64,000 nt of DNA, taken from the NCBI GenBank assembly GCA_013398615.1, contig VZSR01001479.1:17446717-17510716 (forward strand). The letters run 5' to 3'. The position numbers and the translations under genes were made by a program. The notes under the pieces were generated by a model. That model saw only the letters and a program-made list of their open reading frames with translations. It was not told the DNA's origin and did not search any database. Positions 27,115 to 40,639 of this stretch are shown in pieces (within the stretch, counting starts at the first letter, position 1; each line of letters begins with the position of its first letter). This stretch comes from Brachypodius melanocephalos (lineage: Eukaryota > Chordata > Aves > Passeriformes > Pycnonotidae).

Positions 27115-27225
27115 AGCTATTATTATTATTTTGCATCATTGCATCTAAGGACCCCAATCAGACTCAAGACTGTACTCTGTACATAATGAAAAGTTAAGCC
27201 CTGTCCCAAAGACCTTTGAGCAATT
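27115..27225 (-). mobile_element. Ancient amniote LINE/SINE tail (minus orientation)
   Basis: On the plus strand TATTATTATTATTTTGCATC is followed by ATCTAAGGACCCCAATCAGA, then GTACTCTGTACATAATGAAA and AAGCCCTGTCCCAAAGACCT. This order matches a common old amniote element whose sense 3' end runs from an 'agctctttggggcaggg' type segment through 'cctgattggggcc' to an (ATA)n tail. It is heavily diverged and its family is not certain. Confidence 0.5.
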
Positions 27226-30200
27226 ATTAAAAAATAGAGGGAGGGAGGCCAGAGTAATGCAGGATAACAGTAGAAGGGGGGAAAAAATTGCAACTTGAGG
27301 AGTGACCAGTGTTGGAACAGCATGATCCATCCAGCCATTGTCATATATCTTGTAGGCAATGCACTGAAGATGAGACCTGAAGAATTTTCTCAGTGACACT
27401 GTAGATTTTACTGTGTGACTACTTTTGCGTTTAGAGGGCAGCACAGGAAGAGCCTGAGGCACACTTGACTTGATGAGCAATTAAGTTTGCCTCAACATTA
27501 GGTCAAAAATTTGCAAAGTGGAGGTAACTGAACTGTGAAAGCGTAAAGGCTGTTGCATTATGTGAGGCAGTAATCTAAATGGAACCAGTAGGCTGAGATA
27601 AATAGGAAAATAGTGGCCAGCCCCTTGCCCTAGCAGAGGTGACAAATGGAATGTGGATAGAACCTCACTGTCCAAACAACTTGTGATAATCTCAGCTTGT
27701 GATAATTTCTGTTTCCAGACATGCTTAATGAGGAGTTTGCAGCAGCGAAAGGAAAGCACAAAGACTGTACCAGCACATGTAGAATATTGTATTGTACAGC
27801 CTGGTCACCTGTGGCCAAACCAATTAAACCACAGCAGGTGCAGAGCGAGCACTTCTGTTAACTTTACAACTACAGAAGCAGTTTTAGGAAGCAGTGTCTA
27901 GCATGTTGAGGCTGTGCAGTGATTCTGTGTCACTCAGGATTACCCTTGCATTCTTTGTGCAGTCTATCAAGTGGGGCTTTCACAAGTGTTTTGGGGAAAG
28001 GAAAAACTTCCTTCTGGATTTCCTCCTAGCCCAGTGCTAGTTAACACTTGGGCTGCAGGGAGAGTGTTTAGCTCAGAGCACCCCCTACATGGGCAGTTAA
28101 GGAGGGGCGAAGGCATCTAAACCATCTGTGGCATGATTTCTTTATTGCTAAGCTGAAAAAAGTATGCTGAATCTCTCTCAGTTTAGCTCTACTGCAGCAA
28201 AATTGCAGAGCTAACAGGGGATTTATACTTTCCATCTTGGGTCTCTCAAGATGCAGAGTCTGATGAGCATCTACAGAAGAGTCATTTGTTTTACGCTGAG
28301 ATGTGTTCTCCCACTTCAGAGATGCTCATGCCCAATTCTTACCAAAGGCAGAGATCACACCTCTGACTGCTCCCAGGTGTTGAATACAGAAAACACCTGG
28401 GAGAGGAGAGTGTTTGTGATTGCTCTGTGCAGCTACTGTATGACTGGACCTCTCTGTGTTTCATTTCACCCTGTGACCCTCTGTTTTTCTCATTTTTTTT
28501 TCTGATCACCTTGCTGTTCATAGGAAAGCTGAGGCAGAATTCCCTTCACTGTCCAAGCCTAGACAGCAGTCTGCTTTTTTTGAGTAGATTGTCTCTGTCT
28601 CCTTTCAGCAGTTCAGACAGCTCCAGGTCATCCCTGATGTAAGAGTACAGATGTGCAGAGCTGTACCATTGAAAGGACAGCTGTCTGTAGAATGTAAGAA
28701 CCTGTGTCAACAGCAAATCAAGAGAACCCTCAGAGCCCTCACACTGCTTCTACCAACCAGACTGTGGAATCCCAGGTGCTTCTTAGGTACACACTGCTTC
28801 TCCCATCTCCACATCACCAAGGACTCCCACAGGCTTCCTTCATGCCACAACTGCAGCTCATACTTCCAAAGTGCCAGGCACAGGGCATTAGCCCAGGTCT
28901 GTTAGCCTGAGCCTCTTTGCTATTCCACATCATTCCTGCTGCCAAACCTTGCTGCTGAGATCTGCCTCAGTGCCTGCAGCCGGTGAGGTGGGCACAACAG
29001 GAACCTGCTGAAATCTTTCTACAGGTGTTTGTATTGTTCCTCTGCATCATCAGTGGGCTGGGGTGGCTGCTGTGTCAGAGGGTTTGGGTTCCTGAATCCT
29101 GGGCAGTGAATCTCTGCCTCTATTCTGTAAAATACATGTGCTTGAGAAACTCTTCTTGTGAAGTCTATGCTCCTTGCATTCTGCTATGTTATCCCTGGCT
29201 TTAATCTACAATCCCACAGACTTGGTGGTCTAGGGAGATGTCTTCTTACCCAAGGATAATGGACCGTGATATAAACATAGATTTTGTCTTGGACGTTCAA
29301 GTCAGGCTGACTTTGAAATAGTGGCTGTTGAATCCTTCTCTTCCTGACTAGTGACCTTCCAGAAAGCTATTTTATCTGTTTGGGACTTGCACAGGTGAAG
29401 GAAAAGAGGGATGACTTTGGGTGACTGCCCTTTAACATGAGTGAATGTTGTAATTCCTTTGCGTGTCTTGTTTTCCCATTCTAGTACACATCTCCTTGTT
29501 GAGCTACAATATCTGTGCCCCATGCTGGTGCAGTGGGATTTCACGGCCATTTTAGTGCCAGACTGTTGTCATGAGCAGTGTGATACCTTGCAGCTGGTCT
29601 CTTTGATGATGTCACTGGAGTTGAGGATCCAGCTCAAAGGCAATCAGTCAAGCTAGAAAAAAGACACTGACTGCACAGATCAGAGTAGCATTTGATTGGC
29701 ATGCTGGCCATCTGCCACAAGCTGTGATTCTGCTAACTTTTGTGAGATGATGCAGGTTCAAATCTGATCAGTTCTTAGGTGGGAGAATGCTGAGAGAAAA
29801 GCTTGTGCTGCAAGGAGTGAAGTTCATTGATGGAGGAGCTGGCATTCCTCTCTCTTCAAGGGCAGACAGCTGTGATAACAGGGGATGTTGTCCTTCTGGA
29901 AGTGCCATCACTCACACACTGCATGAAAATTGCATCTGGTTTATGCTGCACTTAAAAACTTCTCAAGGCAGTGAGAATCTTATTCTGCATGGCCTGTTCA
30001 AATTTCCATGTAAACAACTTCAGTGCTGCCTCCCTAGATCTACATTCCTATGATAACAAATGTTTGAGGTACTGTGTGTGAAGGCCTGCGTTTGCAAGAG
30101 GAGAATCGTGAAGAATTACTGAAGTGCTGGTGATAGATGGTAACTCAGTACAAGGTTTTAAGTTAGGCCACCTAGAAGTAGTTTTACTTTGCATTTGCAA

Positions 30201-33200
30201 TGTTTTAAGGGCACATCATGGCCTCGGTTACTGCTGCTCAATGGACAAGCTCTGATCCACTGTACACCACAGTACGGTAACTCAGTCACTTGCATTCAGG
30301 ATAGAGACAGCAATCTCATTTGAAAATGATTGTGTTTTTTCATGCCAAAGAAATATGCAGTGTTGCCAGTGTGCTCAGAGGGATAGTGATGAATCTCTCT
30401 TTAATCCACACATTTGATGATTTTCCTGTGTGAAAAGGATTGGGCTTTGTTTACCTCTGTGTAGGCAACTCAGCAGGAGAAGAGTGCTCTTCATATTAGA
30501 AATTTTCTTTTTTGAAAGAACAAATTGTTTATGATTGGGGCTCTTTGCAATTGAGGCCACATCTAGCAGTAAAATTTCAGTAGCTGAGTGAATGTTTGGA
30601 TTTTTCTAGTGTAAAGGATAATGAGATGTTCTGATGCCTTATTTCCAAAGGGCAGATCTCTGATGCTTGTGGCATTCTAAATGCCATGTGAAGCATTTCA
30701 GTGCTCTGATCAGGAATTGTTTGGCACCAAGGCTTTGCGTGGGATTTCTAATACTTCTTTGTTGCATTTAGACTTTGGCTTGACTGCAGAAACTCCTAGC
30801 AAATACTTCTGATGATATATTAGCATTTTTGCTGCCTTTTAAAATCTAAGATGAAAAAGAATGTAATGAGCCACCTAATCTGTGCAGTACTTGCTCTCCC
30901 TTTCTTACATATAAAAGGAACTGGTCTTTTTTCCTTTTGCCACTAATTGACTTGATCTTCCCTTTATGCTGCTGAAGTTAAGATGCTGCTATGCTCTTGC
31001 ATCAAGGAGGAAAAATGGCATGTACAAGGTCGGTCAGCTCAGCTACCACTGAGAAACAGGTACTAATTACACTGATTTTTCACCTGCATCTTAAATGACA
31101 GAATTGCTTGAGAGACAGAGGGTGGGGCCCGAAATTAACCGTTGTAACCAAACTTGCCTTTGAATGAAAAACCTTCTGGCTAATTTTTTTGCTTGCTGGG
31201 TGCCTGTTTTACAAAGCCATTTAATGATTCCAAATGAGAGAAAAGAGCCTAGCCAATATATGCCTTCTCAGCTGTCTTCTTTGGATGGTGAGGAGATGAG
31301 AAACATTAAGGGGTGCTGCATTGCTGTAATTAATGAAACAAGATAAATTTATTTTTGCTATTCAAAAAGCACTTCGGTTCAGCATCTGACATTGACTGAC
31401 TTGCACAGTTTGACTCTAGACTTCTGGAATTCTGATCTCAGTGGAAAGGTATTGAAGAAGACAGATACGGAACAAATGAGGGACCAAAGATCTCTCCATG
31501 TTAACTAATTGAATATGTTTATAATCACTGAACAACCCCACAATTGCTGCTGAAGCTATTGCATGTAACAGCTATGGAAATTGTAAAAGCATGTAGATAT
31601 AAAACATGTTGGCAGCTGAGAAAGGAAGCCGTAAAAAGGGCAAGCATTTTAAAAACTTTTGGATTTCAGGTTCCCACACCTCATTTAAAAACAAACAAGC
31701 ATAACAATGGAGCTGTTATGCAAACCACGTCCCTGATTCCTGAACAGTGTTGTCAACACGTGCCCTTTCCATTGCTCAGTAAGGAGCAGCCACTCAGAAT
31801 GATCCGAGCCATTGCACAGGTTTTCAGGCCATCTGTCAAACAGTGCTCACTCACCCGTCACTGCAGACCTGGGGTCACCTCTGTGCTCATGCAGACCTGC
31901 TGTTATCTCAGTTTCTCTGTTATTGTCATTTGTTGACATCGAGACAAGGAGGTTATGGGAGATATTATTTACGTGACTAAAACAAATGCTACCTTATTGG
32001 CAGCTGCCTTCTGTCTAGATTTTTCTTTGTAAAAGGAAGAATATTGTTTTCATAGCTCTTCATGGCATATTTGTAAGTGGCCCACAAAATCTGACAGCAA
32101 AAATCCGGGTTTAATACTCTGAATTAAATTTAGCAAGCTCATTTTTCCCAGCTTTCCTGTTTATTCTAAATGACTTTTTAGTTATTCTTGGCTGCAGGAA
32201 ATTCATTATCTAGGGTGTACAGTAATGCAGGTTGGGCATATCGGCTGAGCTGTCCTGGTTCTTGTACACAGTTCTGGTTTTTTGTTTAGCAGATGCAGAC
32301 ATTTGCAGAAAAGGGTGCAGCTGCCTAATTTGTTCCCTTTGTTTCTCATGAGGTGTGTTGTAGTGGAGTAGCAGTGAGGAAGAGCTGTGTGTCTTGCAGC
32401 TGCTACACGAGGGTGAAATACTGTTGGAAGTACTTGTACTTTCTTTTGGGGGTGGCAGGGGGAAAAGCCATTCTTCTCAGTTAGAAAATCTTCAGCAGGA
32501 AAGATCAGCAACATGGGTAGGGAAACTCTAACAGTGAGACAGATTCCCTCTCTTTTTCCATAAGAACAGGGTGATGAGAAAGGCAGAATGTGCTCTGAAA
32601 CTCTTTTATTGACTGCCTTACCATGCAAACCTCAGTTTTTTATCTATTTGGAAAAAGGGCTTATATTAGAGCCTAATAAACTAGAACATCTCCTGGTTTA
32701 GAGATTGAGAGCCTTGTGGTGTATTTTGATGTGCTTATCTGAAAGAAAAGGTGGGGAGTTGTTCCACATGAATACTCAAGCTGTTTCAGGGTTCTGTCAC
32801 AGCCTATTTTTCTTCTCTCCTTTTACTTTAATTGGACAAATGGAAAATAATGAAGAAGGTACATAGAACAGGCTACCTGGATCAATAAAAATGTCAGTTT
32901 GGCCGCATCAGTGTAATAGGCAGGGCTAATGTCATTTGGCTAAATAAATGGGTATGTTTTGTACAGCATTGTGGTTGTCTAGAGTGCTTTAAAAGCAAAG
33001 ATAACAACAGAGCTCAGCAGCTGGCCGTCAGTGTGGCCTGGTGATCTTAGAGCAGAAGAGATTGTCCAGTTTTCAGCAGGAAAGGTTCTTTATGCCAAAG
33101 CACTGGCTCTGCTGGGGCCAGAGGAGGGCTGTGAGGCTCAGCTGGGCAAGGCTGGGTATGGTTTACCTGATATATGGCAATTCTGCCAAATACAAAAAAC

Positions 33201-33276
33201 AGTCCAAGGTTTTGCTGAAGTCTGGTCAGTGTTGAAATCTGCTGTCTTTGTGCCATTGTGGCGGTAGTGTGTTAAT

Positions 33277-33337
33277 ACTGAGGTGCTGAGCACTATATGG
33301 ATGTTAAATTTGCTGTCAGGAGATCTCAGCACTGGAT
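33277..33337. repeat. Weak second copy of the GGTGCTGAGC palindrome
   Basis: TGAGGTGCTGAGCA (from about 33279) and GATCTCAGCACTGGA (from about 33322) face each other as imperfect inverted arms. This resembles the better palindrome at 19232-19320, but only about 10 bases pair and the flanking TTTTCA arms are missing. Tentative. Confidence 0.25.
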
Positions 33338-36300
33338 GTGTCCAAGACCCACAGATTAAATTCGTGGCAAGAATTCAACCAGACTTGAAGTAGACAAGTA
33401 CAGCCTAACTGGTGGCCAGGTTTGCAAGTCAGCTTGAGCAATGCCTTTGCAAGGCACGAACTGCATGCTGAGCAATGCCCCAGTGAAGTTTAGAACTGCT
33501 TTTGCATCTGTGTGGAGTGGAGGGATGGTCAGTGCCACCACAGCTACCCAGCTGTTTGCTGTGCCCTCTGCTTGCCTGCCTCTCTCCTGGCATGAGACCC
33601 TCTTGTTGCTATAAAGAAATGTTTCTTCTTTTTCTCACTTTATCTCCCACAGCACTTGAGCAGGAGTCCATATACTGTGGCATTGTAACACAGCTGCACA
33701 ATGCTGTGCATTTGATTTCAGTCCACAGAAGTGCTATTAGCAGTACCAAACTAAAACTCTTTATGAAAGGTCACAATGTGTCACTTAGTCTTTGCTCCCT
33801 AAAGAGATGGCAGCAAATGCATTTCCATGCATTTGATATTTGTTGGAGTTTTTAAAACGTTCTATTAGCCCAGAAATTCACAGATGTCTTCTGCAATTTC
33901 TGTGATGCTGCAGCATCCCCAGAGAGGTTTTCTTTAAATACCAGTGGAACTGGGAGGAATCTTAATGGTCAGGATGATAATCAGGAACTTCTGGTTTATC
34001 TAGGATCTAGTTTCATTCCAGCCAGATACCAGAAGTTTTCATAGTTATTTGGTCTCTTAATTCTCAGCTTTAGTTCTCAGCTGTGATATGTGGTAATTCA
34101 ATACATTTTGTCCACTTATTAATAAATACAGATGTGAAATTGGAGTGCTACCAAAGACCTGATCTGTGGAAGAAGTAGCCAGGTGAGATGGGGAGAATTT
34201 CTGCTTTCAAGGCTGCTAAAACAAAAATTAAAGGGAAGTCCTTTCAGCCCTACCCTTCATGTTCTGGGTCAACACTGTTCATCTTCTTCTTCAGAAGCCA
34301 CATACTGACTTTATTTATATTTAGGGTCACAGATTTATTTTACTTTATGCTACACACAGGTTATTCTGAAATGAATACTGACAGCCAGCCTCTTAATAGC
34401 CTGTATGCAGCATTTTTTGCAAGTATTTCTGTGCTTTACAAATTGGATTGCATACTGTGATCCCTTTCCCAAAGGGCAAATACCTCTGGGAGGAATCCGA
34501 CACATTTACAACATCGCAAGCTAAATCAAACACCCTCTTAGTGTGGGAGAGAGGAGAACAGTACTCCAGCTAACCTTAGGAAACTTGAATGGCTTGTAAG
34601 AAGTCAGTGTAATGTAGTGCCCAGTCACCCCGGCTAGTGACCTGTCCTTTCAGTAATCTTCCATGTCTATTTGTTTTTCATTTCTTGTGAAAATGAAATA
34701 CTGAGTCAAAGCATTAGTTCAGCATGGAGCCAGATATTTTATGTCACACCTTGACATTGTGCAGTCACTGATGCAGGGCTCAGCTTGAGCAGAGAATGAA
34801 ACTGTGGCAGAGAGATTTACTGTTCTGTTCCTGAGGAATAGTCTTGTACCAAGAGGTCGGGTCACTGACTAAAACTTGCTTCTGCAGGAAGCTCCGTGTC
34901 CAAAATGATAAAATGGGCACTGTTAGCTGACTAAACAGAGGCTGGTTCTTGCCAGTTTTTAAAAACAGCAAAGCAACTTCCCTTGTGTGTCAAGAGGACA
35001 TTCCATCCAAATTTTGCATCCCATGCCATCTGCACCAAACTTTCTGGTACCATCAAATACTGAGCCACCACTGCAACTTTGGACAGGAGTTAGTAGGATC
35101 TCAGAAGGAGGCTTGTGTGGAACATGTGTGTCCCTTCACTGACCTTTGCTGGACAGATGTTCAGGACCTGAAACAGGATTTGGAGAATGGGGAGAGGGAA
35201 GGTTTCCAAATGGCCTTCAGTAGTCCAAAGCAGCACAGGCAGTTCTACTCTTTTTCCTTCCTCTTTGAGGGCTTTTGGTCAAGCATCTGCCAGTTTTCTG
35301 AGGAGAAAATGTGGACAGATGTTACTGCAGAGGAGCTCTTAAGCCCTTTCTACTGCTGGAGGAGAGGGTGTGCAGAGAACAGGCAAGTCATGGCCCAGTG
35401 ATGTAGGGGCAGAGCATGGAGTTCACACAGGAGGTGCCTCGGGAGCTCCAGCACTGCGCAATTGCTGTACTGACGGTATCTTACACATGGCTGCCCTTCT
35501 GTCCTGCCTACGAGTCAGTGCAGGAAAGTCACAGTGACTTCTCTCCACAGAAGCAGAGGGTTGCACCCTTTTCTCTGCACAGAGGCTGGTGCACAGGTCT
35601 CAGCCTGGCCTGGCCAATCTGAACTCCTTGATGCTGCCTATGACTTTGGAGTGACAAGGGACTTGTATGACAATCACACCATGGATGGCATTTCTTTTCT
35701 GGTTTGGCAAGTCAGTATGGGCAAGCACAAAAATGGAGCTTGATTCTTTTACAAAGCTTAGTGTGGACTGTAACTTAGAGCTGGCTACCACATTCAGATA
35801 AATTTGGAGTAAGTGGTTACATTAGAGCCCAGTATTACTTCTCTCTCCTTGCTGAATTACATGAACTAGTTGTTGAACTGCTTGCAGGTGAAGGCTGCAA
35901 TCTGTCATCTCTGAAGAAATAATGCTTGTGTGAGACTCCCCTGTGAGTGTTGTAGGCCCACTGCCACTTGTGGAATGTGACCACGTTTCATATTCCAAGA
36001 AGGAAAGATTCTTTTATTTTGGGGATGGTTATGTGCAGTGTTTAAGTCTTAGTTGGCTTGGCACCTCACAAAACAAAGGCATTTTTTATGCCTCTCTGTA
36101 AGATCTACATGCCAGCAGAGAAGTAAAACAAAAGATGGTTAGAGCAGCATTGTGTAAACCCATTATCTGTTGCAAACCTTTGAAGTTCAGCTCCCTTCGT
36201 GGACTGTGAGAGTTGGTAAAAGCTTGTGCTTCTGTTTGTGTGACGGTGCTGGCACAGGCAGGGCCCCAGTAGTCACGGGTAATTCGTATGGAACAGAAGC

Positions 36301-37232
36301 ACGGCATGAAGGATGTGCCTCTGGCTGAAGTGAGGGAGTCACTTCATCACCAAGGCTTTTTTTAAACTGAAGACTGTTTACCTGGCAGCTCTCAATTAAC
36401 ATGCTGATGAAATCTGTGCAGGAAGTTTACACAAGCTCCTTGAGAATATTTGCTACTTTAAATTTGCCTGTTTTTTCTATATTTAGGGGATCAACCTCTT
36501 AGCCATGTGCCCAAAAATAAAGGATAAAAACTAGACATTCTAAGACTTAATGCTTTCATTCTTCTCACACACTTTGGAGTAGCAGTTATCTAGCAATGGA
36601 ATTACACTGTATCCACAAACTGTGGTTCACTGTTAAGCTCTCTCAGACAGAAAATTACACCAAGAAATCCATAAACAGTAAGAACAGCAAGGGTCAGGCT
36701 GTTTTACCGTGAAGAATTTTATGGTGTGGGAAGCCTATTGCCTTTTAGTTTTTTCTGCTGTTAATGCACCAAGCTCGGCTCCCATGGAGCTTTCTGAGAA
36801 ATCAGAAATGTAGTGTTGTATTTGAAATGCATTGCAGTATTAGAATTCTATTTTGGTACGCTTTACACAAAACTGTAATCCTTATAGCAGATATTTAACT
36901 CTGATATGTTTTATCTGCAGACTGTTCTCAAAATGATTGATCCTCCTTGCCTTTACTCTAGAAAGATGCTGAATGTTGGCTGAGGGAAACTGATCTGCGT
37001 TGATGTTAAATGACTGCATTAGGGCTGGTGTGAAAAAAAAGCATTTATCTTTCTGCCTTGCTGGACGTATGCAGACTGCATAAGGCTTAACATTTGTTTC
37101 AGTTCCTGTGGAGTGATTTAAGTTTCACAGGCTTGTTGAAGTTCCTTACCCACCTTGCTGCTACCAGCCCAAGGCTGCTAAGAGAAAGCCACCCCGGAAT
37201 GCACGACTCAATTGCAGGTCAGCACTGTCTTG

Positions 37233-37610
37233 TTTAATACATCACATCTCTTCATAAACAATTTTATTGTTTTGCAGAACAGACATGTTTAGAAAGAGGA
37301 GGTACAATGTACAGCTTGATTGCCTTCAGGAACTCCTGGCTGATGGTTCTGTGACTCCTGAGGTCTTTCAGGGCCTTGGGCACAGCACAGAGCACCCCTC
37401 TAGCTGCTGAGCCAGGGGATGACTGGCACAGGCAGTGCAGTTGAGGCAGCAGAGTTGGCTTTACCTTTGTTCTCCACATGGAGAACAACAAAGGCAAGGA
37501 ACTGCTTATGGTTCATGTTAAGAAGTCTAGTTGGGCCGGCCTGACCTGTGGTTTCTATGTCAGTCAGATCTTCAGTAGTTAACACCTGAGCACTGCCTTC
37601 ATGAAGCTTG
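37233..37610 (-). pseudogene. Unclassified 3'-exon or processed-pseudogene-like segment
   Basis: On the minus strand a T-rich tract and a CAG near 37595 lead into an open frame (about 37400-37600) beginning near TKLHEGSAQVLTTEDLTDIE and containing GPTRLLNMNHKQFLAFVVLH. The frame stops, and a second frame immediately beyond reads VPKALKDLRSHRTISQEFLK to a stop near 37264. AATAAA (37263-37268) and ATTAAA (37233-37238) follow on the minus strand. This order looks like the 3' end of a transcribed gene, or a retrocopy with one frame break. There is no clear A-tail. I cannot name the protein family. Local GC is higher than its surroundings. Chance similarity to coding sequence remains possible. Confidence 0.35.
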
Positions 37611-39503
37611 GTGTAAAGAAACCAAAAAAACCCACAGTATCAAACACATGCTAAAAATCTTAAATCAATCCCAGTGATTGATAAACGTTTAGCATTACCT
37701 GGCAAATGAGTGATAGCTTTGTATTTTATCCACAGAATAACAATATTGGGTTAACAAAGAAAGAACTGAAGCAGAACAAGGAGACGATTTTTTATTCTTG
37801 GTCTGGATGGGTATTTTGTACTTGCAGAGGTGCTATTAAACACTGCCTGCATATCTCCAGTGGCTGCAGTATCAAGCTAGCCTAACATTCCTGGGATGGA
37901 GAAAGTCCAGGCTTAAGAGCAAGGAAGAAGGAGGTTGAGTTGCAAGTAGAACACAGCCTTGATGTTATTTGCTCTAGTGTATTAAAACAGCTCTAGGAGT
38001 TTAACATACGGAACAGCAGCAGTCATTTAACATGTAAAAATTAATGTTTTCATTACAGATGGCAATACAAGCCCCAGCATGTTTAGATATGTGATCAGCT
38101 CTCCTGTTGTCTTCACACAGACTATATCTCTGAACATGACAATTCGATGTAGGAGTGGGCACTGTAGTCGATGAGGGAGAATTTGCAAAAGGGATGACGG
38201 AGAAAAGCTTATAGAAATCACAGCAAATAAGGCCAGCAGGGGTACTGAAACAGGCTGATAAATAGGTATTTATTGGTTAGTAAGTTTTAAATAGCATATA
38301 ATTACCTGCTCCCACTAATTCAGCAGGAGTTGCTGCTTCAGAGGCAAAGTATTTCTGTTAAGGTGGCAGCTGGAATACAGTCAGCATCACCTTGTGATCC
38401 TGCACATGTGCACACTCCAGTCATCTCTCAGAGCTCTGTGCCCCAGGACAGCAGGATACACACCAGAACTGCTGGCAGTCGCTCAAACCTCCCACCTGCT
38501 TGAGGGAGTGTTTTTAGTGGAATTGCAAATGAACATAATGGTGGTTCCAGGACCAAGTCTATAGTAGTTGACAATAATTTAACTACGGCTACTACTAAAC
38601 AGGCAAATTGAGATACGGGGACAAGCTACATCTCACCAGAAGATAAGCCAGACAAGGACTGAAAATACACAGGTGGGTGTGCTGGGAAGTGAGAGCTGGC
38701 TTATTCCAGCAGCATCATTCTGCTACAGCCATTTGACACCCCAGAAGATTTGAGTCCATGCACAGGAAATACATGTGGGAATTATTATTTTTGCCAAGAC
38801 TTCAGACCAAAGAGTCAAAAAGAGAAAACAAGGGCTATACAGTGTGACTGGAAAATAGGCGTATAGCTGTAGAATTTGTAACTAACTACTGCTTACCTGG
38901 TGAGCATTTCTATCTATGGAAATGTTGGGGTGGGTGTGTGTGTAACAAAGGGCAAAGCCTGCTTGCAGACAGGACAAAGGTCACACCTCTGGCTGCTATG
39001 CACGACAGCCTACCCAAATGAGAAGGATTCATGCAAAGCTGATACAGGAGGATGAGCTAAAACATTTCTAGGTAGCCATCCTTTTAACACTCTAGTGTGG
39101 ACAGGTGTTGTGCTGGCCAACAGTGGTTAATTTTAATTTTAACCTACTGGAGCTCATCATCTTGCTCATGCTGCTGCTAAATGCAGTATGTTAAAAGACT
39201 TCTCCAGAAACTGGTTGTAGCTGAAGCTTTCAGGAATCTAAAGCAAATCTAGTATAAACACTGCAGAAGGAGGAGGTGGGGAGAGGAAGAAAATTATTGC
39301 TAGAATGAAGAATGAATTTAGCTTAGCTTTAGCTCACACTCTTTCCTCCCTCCTCTAAGAGTCTTGCATTTATGTGCTCCTTTGAAAAGCAGAGAGATGA
39401 GACTGAGCGTTTCAGGAGCTAACAATGAACCTTTCATTGAGCTGGCTTAAAGCAGCAGTGCTGATCATGCAGGCCCCTTTCAAAGGGACATACAATGCTG
39501 TGC

Positions 39504-39517
39504 TTTTTTTTTTTTTT
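39504..39517. repeat. T14 homopolymer
   Basis: Fourteen T residues followed by GATTTTTT. On the minus strand this is an A-tract, but no retrocopy body is recognised beside it. Confidence 0.9.
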
Positions 39518-40054
39518 GATTTTTTAAGGATTAGCTCTTCTTCAAAGAGATCCTAAACAATCTATGAAAATAAAGACACCCCAGAATTTTCAAGTGTTCC
39601 TTCCAAGAACCCTAAGGAGAGCTCCTTCTGGAGTTGCATCTCTGATTTGGAGGATGACTTCAATACTTTGACTTCAGTGATGTCAATTTTTTTTTCTAAA
39701 AAACCTTCAGTTAGAATTTGTTTTTCCATTCTCCATGGGCATGCTGGTAGAGGGAAGGAAAGTGTCTTCTGCAACTCAGAAAAGAACAGAGGGGACCAAG
39801 CAACAAAACAGTGGGTGTTACCTGTCCTTTCCTGTGAAGGGAGAGCCACAGACAGGAGTAGGTCTCTATAATTTTATTCTCATAACTTACACAGTCACTG
39901 CACCGTGCTACAAGTTATTAACTCACAGCATCCTACTGCATGTTATTGGCTTTGCACAAACCTAGCAGAAAGGAACATTCTGCTTATGGTTAAACCATTG
40001 TCATCAATACTTGCTACTTTGTGAAGAACAAACCCCTTTTGTTAGAGGATGCAG

Positions 40055-40070
40055 TCATCATCATCATCAT
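40055..40070. repeat. (TCA)5 trinucleotide run
   Basis: Five uninterrupted TCA units plus one T. Confidence 0.9.
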
Positions 40071-40542
40071 TTAAAACTATATATAATTTCAGTAATCTCT
40101 TCCTAATGCTTCAGATGCATGTATTGAATTTGAAATAATTTACAGTTAGTCTTAAAAAGTTCTGCTTGTTTTTCTTCCAAAGAAAATAGCAGCATATTGC
40201 AAAATAGGAAGGTTCAGTAGCAAAATATGTAGTTATTACTAAATAATCCATCAAAAGAGTTTTCTTATGATGACAGTCCCGTTTCATTTCTTTGCATATA
40301 ACATCTGTTGCAGAATTGACTCAAACTCCACACAGGTGTAGTCACAAAGATAAAGCAAAATGGTTTTCTGTAGTACCAAGTCAAAAAAGTTGGTGCTGTT
40401 TGGCAAGTAATTACCTGCCTCTTTCCTATTCTATGATCCAATCTGACTTGCAGAGAAAGGTGGATGTGATCACCAGGCATTTGTCATTTTGCATCCTCTG
40501 CCTCCTGTTTTCATGCCTTCTTGTGTACTTGCTGAACTTCAG

Positions 40543-40639
40543 AGTGGAAGATGAAGCATGCAGAGTTTATGGGAAGGTGCATGTGAACAAAATCACAGAA
40601 CTGAGGTTCAAAAACACCACAGCCCAACATCCAGTACAG
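40543..40639 (+). other. Candidate orphan exon with ERGIC-like motif
   Basis: A long pyrimidine-rich run (CTCTGCCTCCTGTTTTCATG, CCTTCTTG) leads to TTCAG at 40538-40542. After it come 97 bases open in one frame, ending at CAG/GTAAAT. The peptide runs VEDEACRVYGKVHVNK, then ITELRFKNTTAQHP. The ACRVYG...VNK spacing recalls the segment before the conserved VNKVAGNFH block of ERGIC2/ERGIC3 cargo receptors, but the block itself is absent. It could be a decayed fragment, an exon of an unknown transcript, or chance. Confidence 0.2.

Larger units (their letters stand above)
21441..37232. other. Gene-free DNA right of the CpG island
   Basis: No exon could be supported. I looked for BTBD9, the expected neighbour, and did not recognise its BTB or discoidin-like segments. 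Named old repeats at 23337, 27115 and 33277 are listed separately. Longer open frames, such as 34949-35401 plus and 32206-32628 minus, show no domain. Confidence 0.7.

Noticed and set aside
34949..35401. 150-codon open frame on the plus strand
   Set aside because: No recognisable domain or repeated motif, no upstream promoter features, and no sign of splicing. Length is within chance for a 64 kb window.
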